A stretch of DNA of 64,000 bases from Oscheius dolichura (GCA_932521035.1 OW051492.1:9734001-9798000); one strand, 5' to 3'; positions 11,199 through 24,200 are shown, counted from the stretch's first letter. Notes: generated by a model not told the origin, from the sequence alone. Program-made: numbers and translations.

Positions 11199-12830
11199 CT
11201 AAAAATCTAAAATACTCTTGCTCACTTTAAAGTTCGAAATGCCTTTCAATTCTTCTAGTTTGCTCAAATATTTTTTTCCGACTCGTAGATAATTTTCCAA
11301 GATAGTTATACTATTCGCGTTGTCATTCCTTAGCGATACAAGGCTCCTGCCTGTTTGGGAAGGGATTTGTTTAAATTTCATAGCCACATCTGCTACTCGA
11401 GATCTATCGACGTATACTGCATCTTCAATAAGGAAATGTAGAAGAGAAGTAGCAGGTCCGGTGACATTGTGTAGCATTGGTGAAACAATAAACTCAGATC
11501 CAGTCCTAAGCACCTCCACGCCACAACAAGATGATCTTCTTTGTGTTTCGGTGAGGCATTTTTTTCCATTTATTCCAATCTTCGCCTTTCCAATTCAGCA
11601 TAGATGATTTTTCGATGCAGCAAATGACACAAGGATGGAGCGTTGATTGCCCATCATGGCCGATTAACGCAGATAGAGTCTTATTGTCGCCAACAGCATA
11701 TTTTTGAACTGCTAGCGGTACGCCCTTCCATTCAATCTCATTTAGGCTATTAATTTGATCAAAAACTTGGATAGAAGAGCGAAAAAAATGCATAGAAGAG
11801 CGTGGAAAAGATTACAAACCATCTTGAACTATTGTTTTCGTTTCATGTTTATACTCAGCTCCGAGATCAAATTGTTGATATAGCTTTCTATATGTACTGC
11901 GAAGTCCTAATATATCTATTCCACCTATCCTTTTTAAATTTGCCATTAATTTTTCTGTCCCATTTTTCGACGTTGTATATTTCGCCAAAAGAGGTAAAGC
12001 ATTTTCTGAATGGAAGTCTCCAAAGGATACAAGAAAAAGTAACCCATTGAAATCAGCTGACTACCACTTTTAGGAAGATGTTCCTCTACTTTGGAACGGA
12101 TATCAGGTCGTTTTTTCAACAGATTGGTTATAATTTTAGCAATAGATTCAGTCTTATTATGAGGATCCCTTTCATTGGCTAATGCTTCTAATAACTTTTC
12201 TAGCATAGCACACCGACGCCTGGAAGATAGATTTCCTTATTCTCCCGGTTACCCTAAGGTTCTTCTTTCCGTTTCCGATAATGGATGGTGATTTTCTGGA
12301 AATTTCACGTGACAATAAAACGCTTTGCCATTATCATCTACGAATTTGTAGATATCTTCGGCATCCGTTTTAACCAATGCTTTCTGAAGGATGTTTCGTG
12401 AACTACAATAAAATTATACGCTCAGAGTGTTTCTGTTGATATTTCCTTTTCCATTACAAGTACTACATATTTCCTTCAACATATATAAACTATGAGTGGA
12501 ATGGGGTGTGGAAATAGGGGATGTCCCTATATTTGCAGAAAATGGTGTATTTTCTGAACCGATTCAAGAAGATTATCATGATGAAAATGTCAAACCCATC
12601 CCATTGACGAATTGGAGTTACTGGTGGACTATCATATGAGAGAGTAGGAAATACGAATGAGGCTTTGGCAAGAGGAGAAGACGGGGTAACAGGCATAGTT
12701 TCCTCTTCCGGTAGAGGAGAAACCGATACTCTTCCTTCCGGCTCCAGATGCTCTTTTTCTAGTTGGCCAGGCGTCTGTCGGCTTTTTCAGAACACTTTTC
12801 ACGTGTTTTACTGCCAGATTGGGTATTGTA
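11199..12830 (-). pseudogene. Unrecognised multi-exon gene, perhaps repeat-borne, with a frame break
   Basis: In-phase minus-strand exons are 12402-12253, 12219-12065, 12005-11820 and 11765 onward, reading TEKLMANLKRIGGIDILGL and then SALIGHDGQSTLHPCVICC. A Ser/Pro-rich stretch (TMPVTPSSPLAKASFVFP) at 12570-12715 is probably an earlier exon, though its join is not in phase. After the CVICC segment the frame runs into a stop, while another frame carries on as FIVSPMLHNVTGPATSLLHF to the TAG at 11199-11201. The switch falls at a run of seven A near 11555, so it is either a one-base frameshift or a missed intron. The His-Pro-Cys-x2-Cys segment followed by a histidine-bearing leucine stretch resembles an uncharacterised multi-copy animal protein family often carried by repeats; this is from memory and unverified. 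Confidence 0.45.
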
Positions 12831-12976
12831 AATGATATAAAAGATTGTTTATATATATTTATTCAAAATAAGTGAGAAAAACTGGTGATATGGCGTGAAA
12901 ACCAATGAAATCTAACAAGAGGGTCCCGACGCGGGATATGGCAAGCTATATTTTAACAATTCCCCGTTTTTCGGCT

Positions 12977-15768
12977 CTATTCCTCATCATAAGCCAGAAG
13001 AGAGGTGATCTTGATGTCCTGGTTGACGGCTCTCCCCTTCAACGAAGTCAGTTCAATCAGAAGAAAAGCTTCGGCCGGGATCCCTCCAGCCAATTTGATC
13101 ACTTCCGTCGCGGCTCGGAGGGTCCCCCCAGTGGCCAGGAGATCATCAATAATTAGGAATCTCTGTCCAGGAGAAACGGCATCCTTCTGTATTTCGACGA
13201 TGTCCTGAAAAAGAGGAATTTGAAGCGAGAAAATGCGGGAAAGACTCACCACGCCGTATTCCTTGACATAACTGGCGCAGACACACTGGCCGGGAAGTTT
13301 TCCCTTCTTTCGGATGGGAAGGAACGGAACGCTGAGGTGGATGGCAATCTGGGGGCCGAAGAGAAAACCTGAAAATGAGTAAATGTGGGATGAATTGGAG
13401 GAAATGGTCTATTTTAGCACCAAGCCACAGTTAGACAGCGCCACAGCCACAGCGCGACTGAAAGACGCCGTTTAGCTGGTTCAAAACTTTCAGGAGTTCG
13501 AAAATTCGTCCCGAAAGCATCTTCCCCTTCTGGAGTGTCCATTTAGAGTCGAGTCATGTGCTTTTTAGCGAATAAAAACAAATTTACCCCGACTGGCCGA
13601 CGGCGTGTGAGTCTGTCTTCTTCCCGCCGTTTCCCTGATAAACACCACAACACGACCCAGCGAGCGACATTTTGAACCTTTTCATAGCATTTTATGGTCG
13701 TAATAGGCGTAATACAAGATACTTTTTACGATAAAACGTTTAAAAAGAACTGTCATTGCGCTTTTCCAAAGTGTCCAAACCGCCTCCTCCCAGCCGGGCA
13801 GGTACACGATAGTCCGATGCCCTGCACCTGTAAAGTCTCGGCAGGACAAAAATATAAAGGCGACACAGTTTTGTAACAGTTTTGAATAAAGATAATCCTC
13901 CTGCCGAAACTTTACGAGTGCAGGAGATCGGGCCACCGAGGCGCTTCCTTCCGGCTTTCCCGGTTCTCTGCCGAGTTCCCTAGGGAATTTTCATCAAAAT
14001 AAAGGATATCACTGGCGCTTCTGCTCATGTGGAACCGTTTTATTTGTATTTCTAGCCGTTTTGTGGCCTGAAACGGTCTTCAAGACCCAGAAATTCCTCT
14101 CAAAATCTTCCAAGACCTATTTGGCCATGATTTTCTACCAAAGCGATTCATTTTTCATCTTCTCCCTTATTTTTTCCAGTCTAAAGAATGTCTACTACTT
14201 TATATTCTGCGAAATACCAGGGAATATAATACCATCGTCATTCTATACAGGCGTCATTACCGCGGCGCTCATATACCCCCTCAAATCGTCTCTTCTAGCG
14301 GCCTGTAGCTGTTTTTCCTCTTTTATTTAATTGTAGGGAGCTCTGTCGGGTTCTACAGAGAATCTAGTCATTTTTGACGTTTTTAGCTCCCCTTGGGACC
14401 CATTTTCGGGAAAATTCCTCCCCCCCTTCTGGATATTCCAACACTGGCTTCTTCTGGTTTCTTTGATTTTGGGCATTTTTATAGGCTTTTTTTTCACTTT
14501 TCTGACCGTTTGAATCGTTCTTTTTCCTTTCTCGCCGCCCTAGAAACCCCCTGGACGGTTAACCCCCCGAAATTCCCTTTGAAACTCCAGTAATCCCCTC
14601 CAGGTCCCTGAATACGTAAAACTAGGCCAAACCCCTCAAAATCGGCTCCGTTTCTCATTAAACTCGTTATTTTTCTGCTCTTCTCTTCTATTTTTGTTGT
14701 TCACGAACCGTAAAAAGCTTGTTTTTCATGCCTGTATTCTTCGAAAAAGACGCATTCCCCAAAACAGCTCAATTTCCCGAATAAACTTGTCTATTTTCCT
14801 CCTTTTTTCCCATATTCTAGCCATTTGTTGGCTATTTATCCCTACTCTATTGAAACTACCTCATAAATTCAGCTTTTTCCCCTCTCGCCCAGCCTATTTT
14901 AGCAGCGAATAGCCAGTCTAATCCGGGCTTTTAGCGACGCCAGAGTCCCGATTGCTTGGAGAGTCTATTTTTGCTATTCAGCAGCAGATTTTGCATTTTT
15001 CTAACTTTAAAAATTGTGAATAACAATAATATTAGCTAAAAAATGAATGAAAATATGCAAATTACGGTAAATTTGGGCATTTGATCTGGGTGAATGTGTG
15101 AACTGTGGCTAGCTGTGGTTGTGGCACTGTCTAACTGTGGCGCCTTGATTTCAAAAGCGTTCTCTTCCAATTTTCTATGTTTCTAGTGTTACAAATTGTA
15201 AATAACACTAATATCAATCGAAAAAAATAGTTAAAAAAAGTAAAATCGGGGGGTTTGGCTAGAGAACGGTGTGAACTGTGGCTGTCTCGCTGTGGTGCTG
15301 TCTAACCGTGGCGCCTTGATCCAAATCGTTTTTATTCCATTTTCCCCCGTTTTTTTTTCAGTATCCTGACATTTTCCAAGCTGCAAAATATGATGAAACT
15401 ATCCGTTATGACCCCCAGTTTATTTCCTTCGGGATAATATTACTAGGCAAGGTGTCAGATGACGCAATCGTCGCGGCAAAGTCGTCTATTCAAATAATGG
15501 TCACTTCCTCTCCGCCTTTCCCGCTTACCTCTTGCTTCGAGTCCAGCAACTCCCTGAATTCCTCCTTCTATTGTTTTTGCATACTCGGCAATGGCTTCGC
15601 ACAGTTCAGCAATAAGTTTGGGATGAGCAAAAAGGGGCATAATGTCTCTAGAAGGGGAATCTTAGTTTTTGGATATAAAACTCACCGGAAATTTATTCCA
15701 GCTTTTGGAAAGTCGAGAACGCTCTTGATGTGAGGCTCTATTTTATGTTTTATCTCTTCTAAACTCAT
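12977..15768 (-). CDS. aprt: Adenine phosphoribosyltransferase
   Basis: Converts adenine and PRPP to AMP in purine salvage, in the cytosol. Four exons join in phase: 15768-15686, 15647-15529, 13368-13250 and 13204-12977, giving 182 residues against about 180 for animal APRT. Diagnostic stretches are FRDIMPLFAHP near residue 28, the AGLEARGFLFGP loop at the exon 2-3 join, IRKKGKLPG near 86, and the PRPP-binding IIDDLLATGGT at 125-135, with the usual Asp pair at 127-128, then LIELTSLKGR. All key residues are present. The ATG follows a TTTTCAG acceptor, so the mRNA is probably trans-spliced. Intron 2 is 2160 bases, far longer than its neighbours, and carries a family A element plus family C ends. 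Confidence 0.96.
13822..13924 (+). mobile_element. Family A hairpin element in APRT intron 2
   Basis: The arms CTGCACCTGTAAAGTCTCGG and CTGCCGAAACTTTACGAGTGCAG are inverted copies flanking the shared core AAGGCGACACAGTTTTGTAA. Outside the arms, GATAGTCCGATGC and ATCGGGCCACCGAGG extend the inverted repeat imperfectly, as in other copies. Confidence 0.8.
15105..15312. repeat. Family C end motifs clustered in APRT intron 2
   Basis: GTCTAACTGTGGCGCCTTGAT near 15128 and GTCTAACCGTGGCGCCTTGAT near 15300 follow near-identical preceding sequence (GTGTGAACTGTGGCT). This is a direct repeat of about 175 bases, each half carrying family C ends. The remaining 13930-15100 part of the intron is pyrimidine-rich and shows nothing else. 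Confidence 0.55.
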
Positions 15769-16787
15769 TTTTTACCTGAAAATAACATAAACAATGGAAA
15801 AAATTATAGAAAAGGTGAAATGGAAAAGAACAATTTGAAGATAAAATTTGGCGCCTTCGTTGCCTTGAAAAATGAAAGAATTTCTTTTCATTTGCCGCGT
15901 TTCTCTATTTTTTTGCTGTTGTTTTCTCTATGTTGCCTGCTTCATTTGTTGATTTTCTATGTTTGGAACACCAAAACAATGTCTAAAAGAACGATTATAT
16001 GTTGAATCGGCATTATAAAATGTTTTTACAATAACAAGCACGACAATTTTCAAAAACAATCAAAAAATAATGTTTTCACATATTTATGCTTCTATTTGAC
16101 TATTTAGGATGATAACTCAACAAAGAGCAGCTTTTCCTGGCCATTTTTTGCCTAACCTAATCCAGAAAATAATCACTAGACACGAAGGAAAGAAACTGAT
16201 AGTTTTATCTTTGTTCCGGGCAAACTTCTCTTCACCTTCCAATAGACGGGTCTTGTAACGAATGTTAGGCCTACCAGGCCGATTCAGCACAGCCTCAACC
16301 TGCCTACGGATTCAAATTTTTCTTATTTACAAGCAGTTTCAATGTGCTTGTTGTAGAAAACGTGGGAGAAAATGATTTAGCATTGAAAACAGTCATATTT
16401 CCATCTCCCACGTCTGTATAACAATTGTCAGCAGATTCTTTAGCTTTACTGACGTACTAAACAGCTGTTATTTTGCTATAGTAGTCATTTTTATGCCTTG
16501 TTATTCACCATCATTCCTTTATCCGTTATATTTTCCATGAAAACTGTCAGTGACTGACTCAGAATAGGCTATCCTACCTCCTGGGAACAACCTTACGGAT
16601 GTTTGTCAGGCAAACAATCAAATTCCGGTACGAATCATTGCGTTGAGGTCAAATAATCACCCTTGCTGAAATTTTCAAGTCTTTCCTTTGCTTTATTTCC
16701 AGTTATATTTGTATTTCTTAACTCTATTCATCTTTTCTTGCACGATTTCTTGATTTATTTTACTTATTCTGCTTTTTTTCAGGCAAA
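15769..16787. other. Divergent intergenic region between APRT and the ZIP gene
   Basis: The two genes are transcribed away from each other, so promoters of both should lie here. I see no coding signal. The only marked structure is a 10-base inverted pair, ACGTGGGAGA near 16359 and TCTCCCACGT near 16402, about 35 bases apart. A long pyrimidine tract precedes the TTTTTTTCAG acceptor upstream of the ZIP start. Confidence 0.5.
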
Positions 16788-19006
16788 ATGATCAACTTAA
16801 ATTTACTGAAGTTAATTCTAATAGTAGCAATGATAGCTGCTACGTTGATAGCTGGGTTATTACCCATGAAGGTTTGTTATAATTTTCTGTTTCCTTAGAA
16901 ATTCGTATATATTTCAGGTTTTAAAACTTTTACGGCATAGCGCTGCCGTAGCTACTACATCACGCCAGCACAAGCATGTTTCATTAGTGCTTTGTCTTCT
17001 CACTTGTTTCTCTGGAGGTAGAAATTTTATTTGGTTTTTTTCTTTAGCAGACGAAAGTTCGCAATATGTCCTTCACCTAAGACGGTGATAAGATCGTTTT
17101 GGCAAAGGAGATAACGCTTGACCAGACAAATGCGTACATTTGAACGTCATGAAAAAAAAGCTGGCAATACAAATGGATAGACCTATTATTGAACAGCATC
17201 TGCTATTTGTAAAAAAAGGAGAATACCATTTTATGTATATAAAAATCAAAAAGTGTGCAGAATGCTCAATGATCCATTTGTTTACTTAATCTTGAACTTT
17301 CCGTCAATCGTTGCATTTCAGGTGTCTTCCTGGCCACTTGCTTTCTTCACCTTTTCCCAGAGCTTGTTGAAAATATCGAAAGATTGGATAAGCATTATGG
17401 TGTACGTGTGGACTATCCGCTTGCTGAGCTTCTTAGCTGTCTTGGATTCTTTCTTCTGTTCTTCCTTGAAGAAATTATTATCCTGATGATTCCTTCAATG
17501 GCCCACGGGCATTCTCATGGTGGACATGGCCACGGTCATGTTCACGCCCAAGAAAAGTATGCGTTTATTTATTATTTTTAATTTATAAATTTAGTGAACC
17601 ATTAGCTCTAGAGACAAAAGACAGTAATTGCTGCATGACTGGAGCCGTCGTACCAACAGCTCCTTCACAAACTGTCCCCGTCGTTACTAAGCCGGCTTTC
17701 TATCCTATTGATGCTGAAAGTGCGTATTTCGATTCTTTTTTAAAGTATCTATTTTCAGCAGAACATTCCGAACCAATGCTTTCAAATGAAACAACATCAG
17801 ATGGCGAAGTAGCTGGTCATTGCCAAAAGCATTGCCCACTAACTGTCCATTCTCGCCGTACCGCTTCTGGAAGAAATTCACCCGAATGTGGAGCTCCTGC
17901 TAGTACTGAGTAAGTAATTTAATCTATTTTGCATGGTTTTTTGCATGATTTGTTTAGAAATACGGCTCTAATACCTCGTGTGGGTAGGTATGGAACCATA
18001 TCATTTTCACAGTCTAATAGGCTGCCATATCGGCGTTGCATTAGTGAAATGCCATATAGGAGATGCAGTGAAGAGTAAGAACTCTGTCAAAGGCCTTTGT
18101 CTTTTTTTTCACTGTCTTTCTGCTATAGAAAACGTCAGGAAATCGCTTTAAATAATTGTAGCCCACCCTTTGTACTAAACTTATTTTATTTTAAACAATA
18201 CAATAATTTTATTTTAGGTTTAAAACGCTAGCTTTTGCTGAGCCAGAACGTTGTGAGAGAGATTGCGAGAAGTTTGAAGAAGATCCACCTATTTTGATGA
18301 AATCATCTCCGCATGCACATTCACATGGAGTTCGTTCAACAACGCTCGTATTGGCTCTTTCCATTCATTCTATAATTGAAGGAATTGCTTTAGGAGTTGG
18401 AGTATGTAGTTTTATTAATATTTTTACATATCATTTACAGGATAATGCTTCTGAAACGACTGCTCTTTTCCTTTCTCTCATGGTTCACAAGCTTATTGTT
18501 GCTTTCTCTGTTGGACTTCAGCTTTCCAGAACCCATGCACATCAATACAAATTGGTAAGTTTAAAAAAAAATATTTTCGATGTTATTGATATATTTAGGT
18601 CGTTGCTTCGATGGCCACTTTAGCAATAATGACGCCTATTGGAGCTCTTATTGGAATGGCTGTTCAATCTGTGGGTGAAGCAAGTTTAGCAAAAGATATA
18701 ACGCTAACTATACTGCAAGGTCTTGCTGTAGGAACCTTCCTCTATGTCACCTTCTTCGAGGTTTGTCTTATTTTATTTTTTAAAATACCATTATTCCAGG
18801 TTCTTCTTCATGAACGTGATAATGAGCATCCAAATCTGTTGAAACTATTTGTCATGATGGTTGGCTTTGGACTCATTGGGCTTTTACGCTTGGTAGATAG
18901 TCATGATCATGATCACGGTGTAGCGGCAGCAGTTAACGCCACTGTCAACGCAACTGCAAGAAGTCTTGGAATAGAAGCCACCGGGCATCACGACCATAAC
19001 CATTAA
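16788..19006 (+). CDS. ZIP (SLC39) zinc transporter, ZIP1/2/3 subfamily type
   Basis: Imports zinc (and perhaps other divalent metals) into the cytosol across the plasma or an internal membrane. Ten exons join in phase: 16788-16871, 16918-17017, 17322-17556, 17595-17719, 17759-17909, 17958-18074, 18218-18401, 18441-18554, 18599-18760, 18800-19006; 492 residues. Hydrophobic helices include LILIVAMIAATLIAGLLP, LGFFLLFFLEEIIILMIP and LVLALSIHSIIEGIALGVG. The last carries the HSxxEGxAxG metal-site signature, and HKLIVAFSVGLQ follows as the next helix. The loop before it is His-rich (HGHSHGGHGHGHVHAQ), long and poorly structured, and the C end is HHDHNH. The start follows a TTTTTTCAG acceptor. It converges with the next gene, 298 bases away. 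Confidence 0.95.
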
Positions 19007-19303
19007 CGTTTCAAGTCCTCGTTTTACGGCTAATTTTTTTCGCATACGGTGTCAATCGACGTTTTCTATTTTCGGTTTCTCCTTCCTGTCATTATCTAGT
19101 ATCCTCTCCTTACATTCCATTGTCTCCCTTTAGACTGTAAGTATATACAGGAACTATTCACTGCATATCGCAAAGCTTTAACCTATTGCTAATGTTTTTT
19201 TACTTTCCAGCAAAAAGAGAAGAAGACAAGACATAAAGACTTTTGTTTTTATAGGCCACAGTTTTATTATCCAGTATTTATTGTTCTAGATACTTTTTTT
19301 ATA

Positions 19304-19750
19304 TCAGTTCTGAACCGACATCTGCTGGGAAAATCCGCCGCCGTTAGCGAACATCTTCAGCGTATCGTATTTGGCATCTTTTCGGTTCACTTTTGGAGCA
19401 TCCGCGATCTGGGGAGAATAAAATGGAGGAAAAGAAAAGCAGGCTACCTCTTTGTAGCGGTTAGCATAAATCTGCCGCGGCTGGAGCCGATCAAATGAGT
19501 CCTCCTCCTGAACAGTACGGAAATCTTTCGGCGAGTCACCAGCGATGGCTGTCTTCGTCTCTACAACTTCATCAGAGCCAGTTTTCGTGTTTGAAAGAGC
19601 GGTAACATCGGGCGTCTGCTGCTGCTGCTTCGGCTTTTCCGCCATCTTCACTTCGGCCGGTTTCGGCTTATTGTCCTTCAGAGTCACCTTCTCTTTGGAG
19701 GTCTTCTTCTTCTTGTTGTTGCTATTGTTACAAAGGGCCAATACTGTCAT
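19304..19750 (-). CDS. Small Lys-rich protein, function unknown
   Basis: Two exons, 19750-19448 and 19408-19304, join in phase across a 39-base intron (GTAGCC...CCCCAG) to give 135 residues. The N half is low-complexity and basic (NNKKKKTSKEKVTLKDNKPK, then a QQQQ run); the C half is more ordered (RLQPRQIYANRYKEIADAPK and FANGGGFSQQMSVQN). A short hydrophobic start (MTVLALC) is too weak for a signal peptide. Minus-strand AATAAA words lie just past the stop near 19262 and 19277. I do not recognise the family. An upstream exon is possible, as the ATG lacks a clean acceptor. Confidence 0.65.
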   Translation of the reverse strand: MTVLALCNNSNNKKKKTSKEKVTLKDNKPKPAEVKMAEKPKQQQQTPDVTALSNTKTGSDEVVETKTAIAGDSPKDFRTVQEEDSFDRLQPRQIYANRYKEVACFSFPPFYSPQIADAPKVNRKDAKYDTLKMFANGGGFSQQMSVQN

Positions 19751-21206
19751 CAGAAAGAAAAATTGAAGAATTCTAAAGGCTTGCTAGTCATGAAAACGCG
19801 TAAAAAGTACCCAAAAATGTAGAACATCGGCACAACCGGATGTCAGTAGCTTGAATTGCAAATATTTGATTGTTTTTTAGCTTGTATAATCTTATTTTTA
19901 ATCTTTTTCCGGTTTACACGGATTAAAGCGGGTAGATTTTGCAAGAAATGATGTAAAAAGTAGAAAAGAACCAAAGGCTTGTAAAAAATGGAGAGAAATG
20001 ATGGAATTTCCACTTTCCGTTCCAGTTTTGATCAAGAAGAGCGCCGCGCCCTCACCCGTAAAATCTCGGCAGCAGAAACCTCTGGTATTTCCGCGCCCCT
20101 AATCACTTTTCCCCGACTTGCCGAGTTTTTACGGGCGCAGCGACACAGAAATCTTCTTCGGTCTTCCACTTTTACGTTTTCTTTGGCCAACCAGACTCGT
20201 GTTGCTTCCCTAAGACCGATTTTTTAAATTTTAAAGCTGTACAGTGGTGTTCTTCTCCACATGCCGAAGTTTTACGGGTGCAGATAACAGGAAAACTCCT
20301 AGGGAGACCCATTCTATCAAACCTTCTCTCTCTCATTTGTACTCTAGATGGCCCGTCCTTGGGGAATTCTTCTTCCCCAGTTTGTGGATTCTATCTATCT
20401 CTCCGGCTCGTCGTCCACTCCTCGAGTTAACAAAATTTCGAAGAAGAAGCCCATTTTCAGATCCACTTGGCCTAAATGGCCGTCTGTCATCCGTCTGCAG
20501 ACATTCTGAGCCGATTTCTTCCTTATTTTCCCGGGATTTTGTATTAAAAAGGAAATGAATTTTGCCCACTGAACGGAGTTAAAAGTTGAGAGAAGAAAGC
20601 CAGGAAAATTTGGAAGTCAATTAGATTTGGACGCGTCGGGAGGGGAGGGGTGCCCCCTCCCCGCTCCGAGCTCTCCTCTCTGTCTGAATCGAGAGGGACA
20701 CTGCAGAAAAAAGAGCACAATTTGATGTGTTCCTTTTCACTTTTTCAAGAACTTGAAGCTTTTCTATCGTAATTTGCCGCAATTTTCCTATTTATGACTT
20801 TGTGGCAGCCACAGTTAGACAGCTGGAAGTCTGAAAAATTGTTTAAACTTCTGTTCCTGCCATTTCCACCTCACAAAATGCCCCGTTTCATTGATAATTG
20901 TCCACTTCTCTTGAATTATTCTTTTTTACCTGATCAGAGAGCGACAGTTACACAGTTAGACAGCTGTGTTAACTGTGGCGCCCAAAAACTACGAAATAAA
21001 CCTGTTCCTCTATTTTTTTGCTCTAATTTCTGCCGCCATACGGATTCTCTCTCTAATTTTCATTACTTGACTTCCTGCCAGCCACAGTTAGACGGCCACA
21101 CCAACTCTGGGACCTGTTTACTTGTTCTGACCGTTTTCGTTTGATTTTTCCTAATTTTTCCAATTTCAGACAGGTGAAGATAGTTACAGAGACTGCCAGA
21201 TGGTCG
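19751..21206. repeat. Intergenic region with family A and family C ends
   Basis: Two family A arms face each other at 20074-20146 (CACCCGTAAAATCTCGGCAG and TTGCCGAGTTTTTACGGG) around a core unlike the common one, and a lone arm lies at 20262-20286. Family C ends (CCACAGTTAGACAGC type) occur near 20808, 20952 and 21080. I see no gene; the TTTCAG at about 21169 precedes the next one. Confidence 0.6.
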
Positions 21207-24200
21207 ATGCGAGTGAGTTTTCTACTCCTCGCCTCGGTTTTAGGTAAAATTTCCACCAAAAATTATCTAAAAATGGTTTCAGAAGAGTTGTTCCTCGTCA
21301 TTACTGCCCAATGCGGTGATCTAATGGGAGCCAGCTCTATTTTGGACAGCTTTTCTAGTCCCAATTATCCAGGTAGGACCTATTTAACAGTCTACCTTTA
21401 ATTCGGCCCCTAGCATTCTGAGTAATCTTACCGTAAGCCAAAAGGAACCTTGCTCCATTCTAAAACCGCTCTAAATCGCTATAATTATCATTTTTTATAA
21501 TTTTTTCTTCATTTCTCTGAAGTCCACAGCGTGCAGATTACTGTAAAGGAAGAAAAATAAAAAAAAAACTGGAAATAACTGAAAAAAATGATGAAAAATG
21601 CCGTCTGACAGGTTGTTAGAATGGAGTGCGGTTACAGCGCGCGCATTTTTGTAATTTTACAGTGTTCGAGTTCATATTGTTGCGTATTTTATGGTCGTGT
21701 TAGACTCCCTATAAGAGCTACTAAGATATTCCGGAATCGCAAGAGACTCATTGAAAATTCACGAGCTCGTAATTCAGCGACAGCAGCCAAGCAGCAATAT
21801 AACGGCGGCCATTCAAGTTTGCAAAAAAAGTGAACAGAATTTTGAATTTTTTTAACTGGACGGAATAGAAAAAGCGTCTTCTGATCTTTCCCTGTTCAAT
21901 TATTTTCGCCGCGAGACCTAATCCACCCGGACAAATAAATTTACTTTGTACTCCGGGCTAATGAAGGGGAACGCGGGGCTAATCTCCACAACTAATGAGG
22001 GCATCTCGTTCCGGGAGCCGGGAAAAGCCGCTGGGGGCACTTTAGACAATATACTGTAGAAAATTTGGAGAAAAATAAGGAGAAATAAACCCAAAAATTC
22101 AGGTAAATATCCTTCAAATATCGACTGTGTTCGCGTTATTCAAGCCAGAGCTGGGTACGACATTCGGGTAGTCTTCAAGGACCGTTTTGAGGTAAATTTT
22201 GGCCATTTTTCTTCATTTTTGAATATTTCCTACTGTATACAACGTCAAAATAAGAATAGCACAGCTTATTTTCCCTTGAAAACCTGAAAAACAACGGCGT
22301 AAAAGCAGCTGTTCCTCCATAATTGCAGCTGGTTACTCCTAGACAATTGAATTGTGAAAAATAGGCAATTTTACAGTGGCTCAAGGGAAAAACAGGAAGT
22401 GAAACTTTATGGAATACCGTAATCCGTGCTATGAATGACATAAGAGTCGATAGAAATCCGGATAGGACCCAAAATTTCAACTTTTCGGTCCAGGAGCGCG
22501 CGCGCCCTTTCCCAGCTTGCCAGGCCATAATTTTCTGGATTTTTGTTATTTTTTTCTTACTGATAGAAGTTAGATGGTGTGAAGATTACTGTAACAGCAA
22601 AAAATTGGAGAAAATTTGGAGAAAAATGAAGAAAACGCCATGAAATAGGGTGATATAGCCGCTAAAATGAACTTGAGGGAAGAAGAGACGGTGCAGGTTT
22701 CCCGCGGCCGATCCTCTGCACCCGTAAAGTCTCGGCAGAAGTTCCATCTTTATGCAAAATTGTTACAAAACTGTGACGCCTTTATACCTTTGTGCTGCCG
22801 AGATTTTACGGGTGCGGGGGCTCGGAATATCGAGGACCGAGCCGGTACGGTAGTATTTGCAGCAATCGTCGCAGGACCCTGTTACTTTTCTGATATTTAT
22901 CCAAAATATACAGTACCCTTCCCCCTTTCAGATAGAAACTCCCTATTCTGTTGGTCTCCCATCGGCCGACTGTCCCAACGACTGGATAGAGTTTCGAGAC
23001 GGCCGATACGGTTTCTCTCCTTTGATAGGGAAATATTGTGGCAACGAACCGCCTCAAGTTCAAATTGTCGCTAAATCAGGTAGATTTCATTGTATTTTTT
23101 GATATACAGTTCTTTAAATTTAAGGATTTCTGTGGGTTCGTTTCCGTTCCGACGATCAGTTGGAGTATGCCGGCTTCTCAGCCAAGATAGAGATGGTCCG
23201 GAACAGAATTGCTCCCCTAAATGGAAATGGAGGTAAATTTTTATGAATTCTATTAAACTGAGCACTAAACGAGCCAGCCAGTATATCTAGTAAATCATTT
23301 TCCCTAGAAAGCTACCGTAGTCCTTCTAAAAGCTAGAAAGGGCGCGCTGTAACCTTGCTCCATTCTAAAACCCCACAAAATCGCTATTTTTACCATTTTT
23401 ATGATTTTTTCTTAATTTCTGCGATGTTCACAGCGTGTAGGTTACTGTAAAGAAAGAAAACTAGAAAAAAAGTACAAATAACTGAAAAAATGAAGACAAA
23501 CGCCGGCTGGCAGGCAGTTAGAATGGAGCGCGGTTACAGAGCGCCCTTTCGCGGCTCCTTTATTCCAAATATTACGGTAGTTTTGATATTGTTATTCCGC
23601 TCCCTCTACTATACAATTCCCCCATTTGAACTGCTAAAGTTCATCATCATTAGTGTAAACAGAGGGGAAAAGAAATCCCCCCTTCTTGTTCTTCTTTCCT
23701 CCCCATGTGATGAGTCCCGTGACGACTTCTTGAGCACACAATGTTCGCTATGATCGTCGTTAATTATAAACAAGCGGCAGTTCTGACACTTTGTTGACGG
23801 AAAAGAGAGGAAAGAGAAGGATCAGGGATTATTTTTAGGCAGAATGAGTCAGAGGCCAGCAGAGGCTGAAGAATTGGACTGGAGAGGAAAATTCACCTTT
23901 TCAGACTGCCATCTAGTATTTTCTCATGGCTTGGATGGAACTTTAGACGCTCGACAATTGTCCTCCTTCGTGGTAAGACCATTTTCCCTTTTACATTAGG
24001 CGAAATTCCCGAAAGCGCGTGCTGTAACCGCGCTCCATTCCTACAACCTGCCAGGCAGCATTTTCCTTCATTTTTACCATTATTCCTAGTTTTTTTTTCT
24101 ATTTTTCTTTTTTTACAGTAATCTCCAAGTTGTGAACATCATAGAAATTAAGAAAAAATCATGAAAAATGATAATAATAACGATTTGGAGGGTTTTAGAA

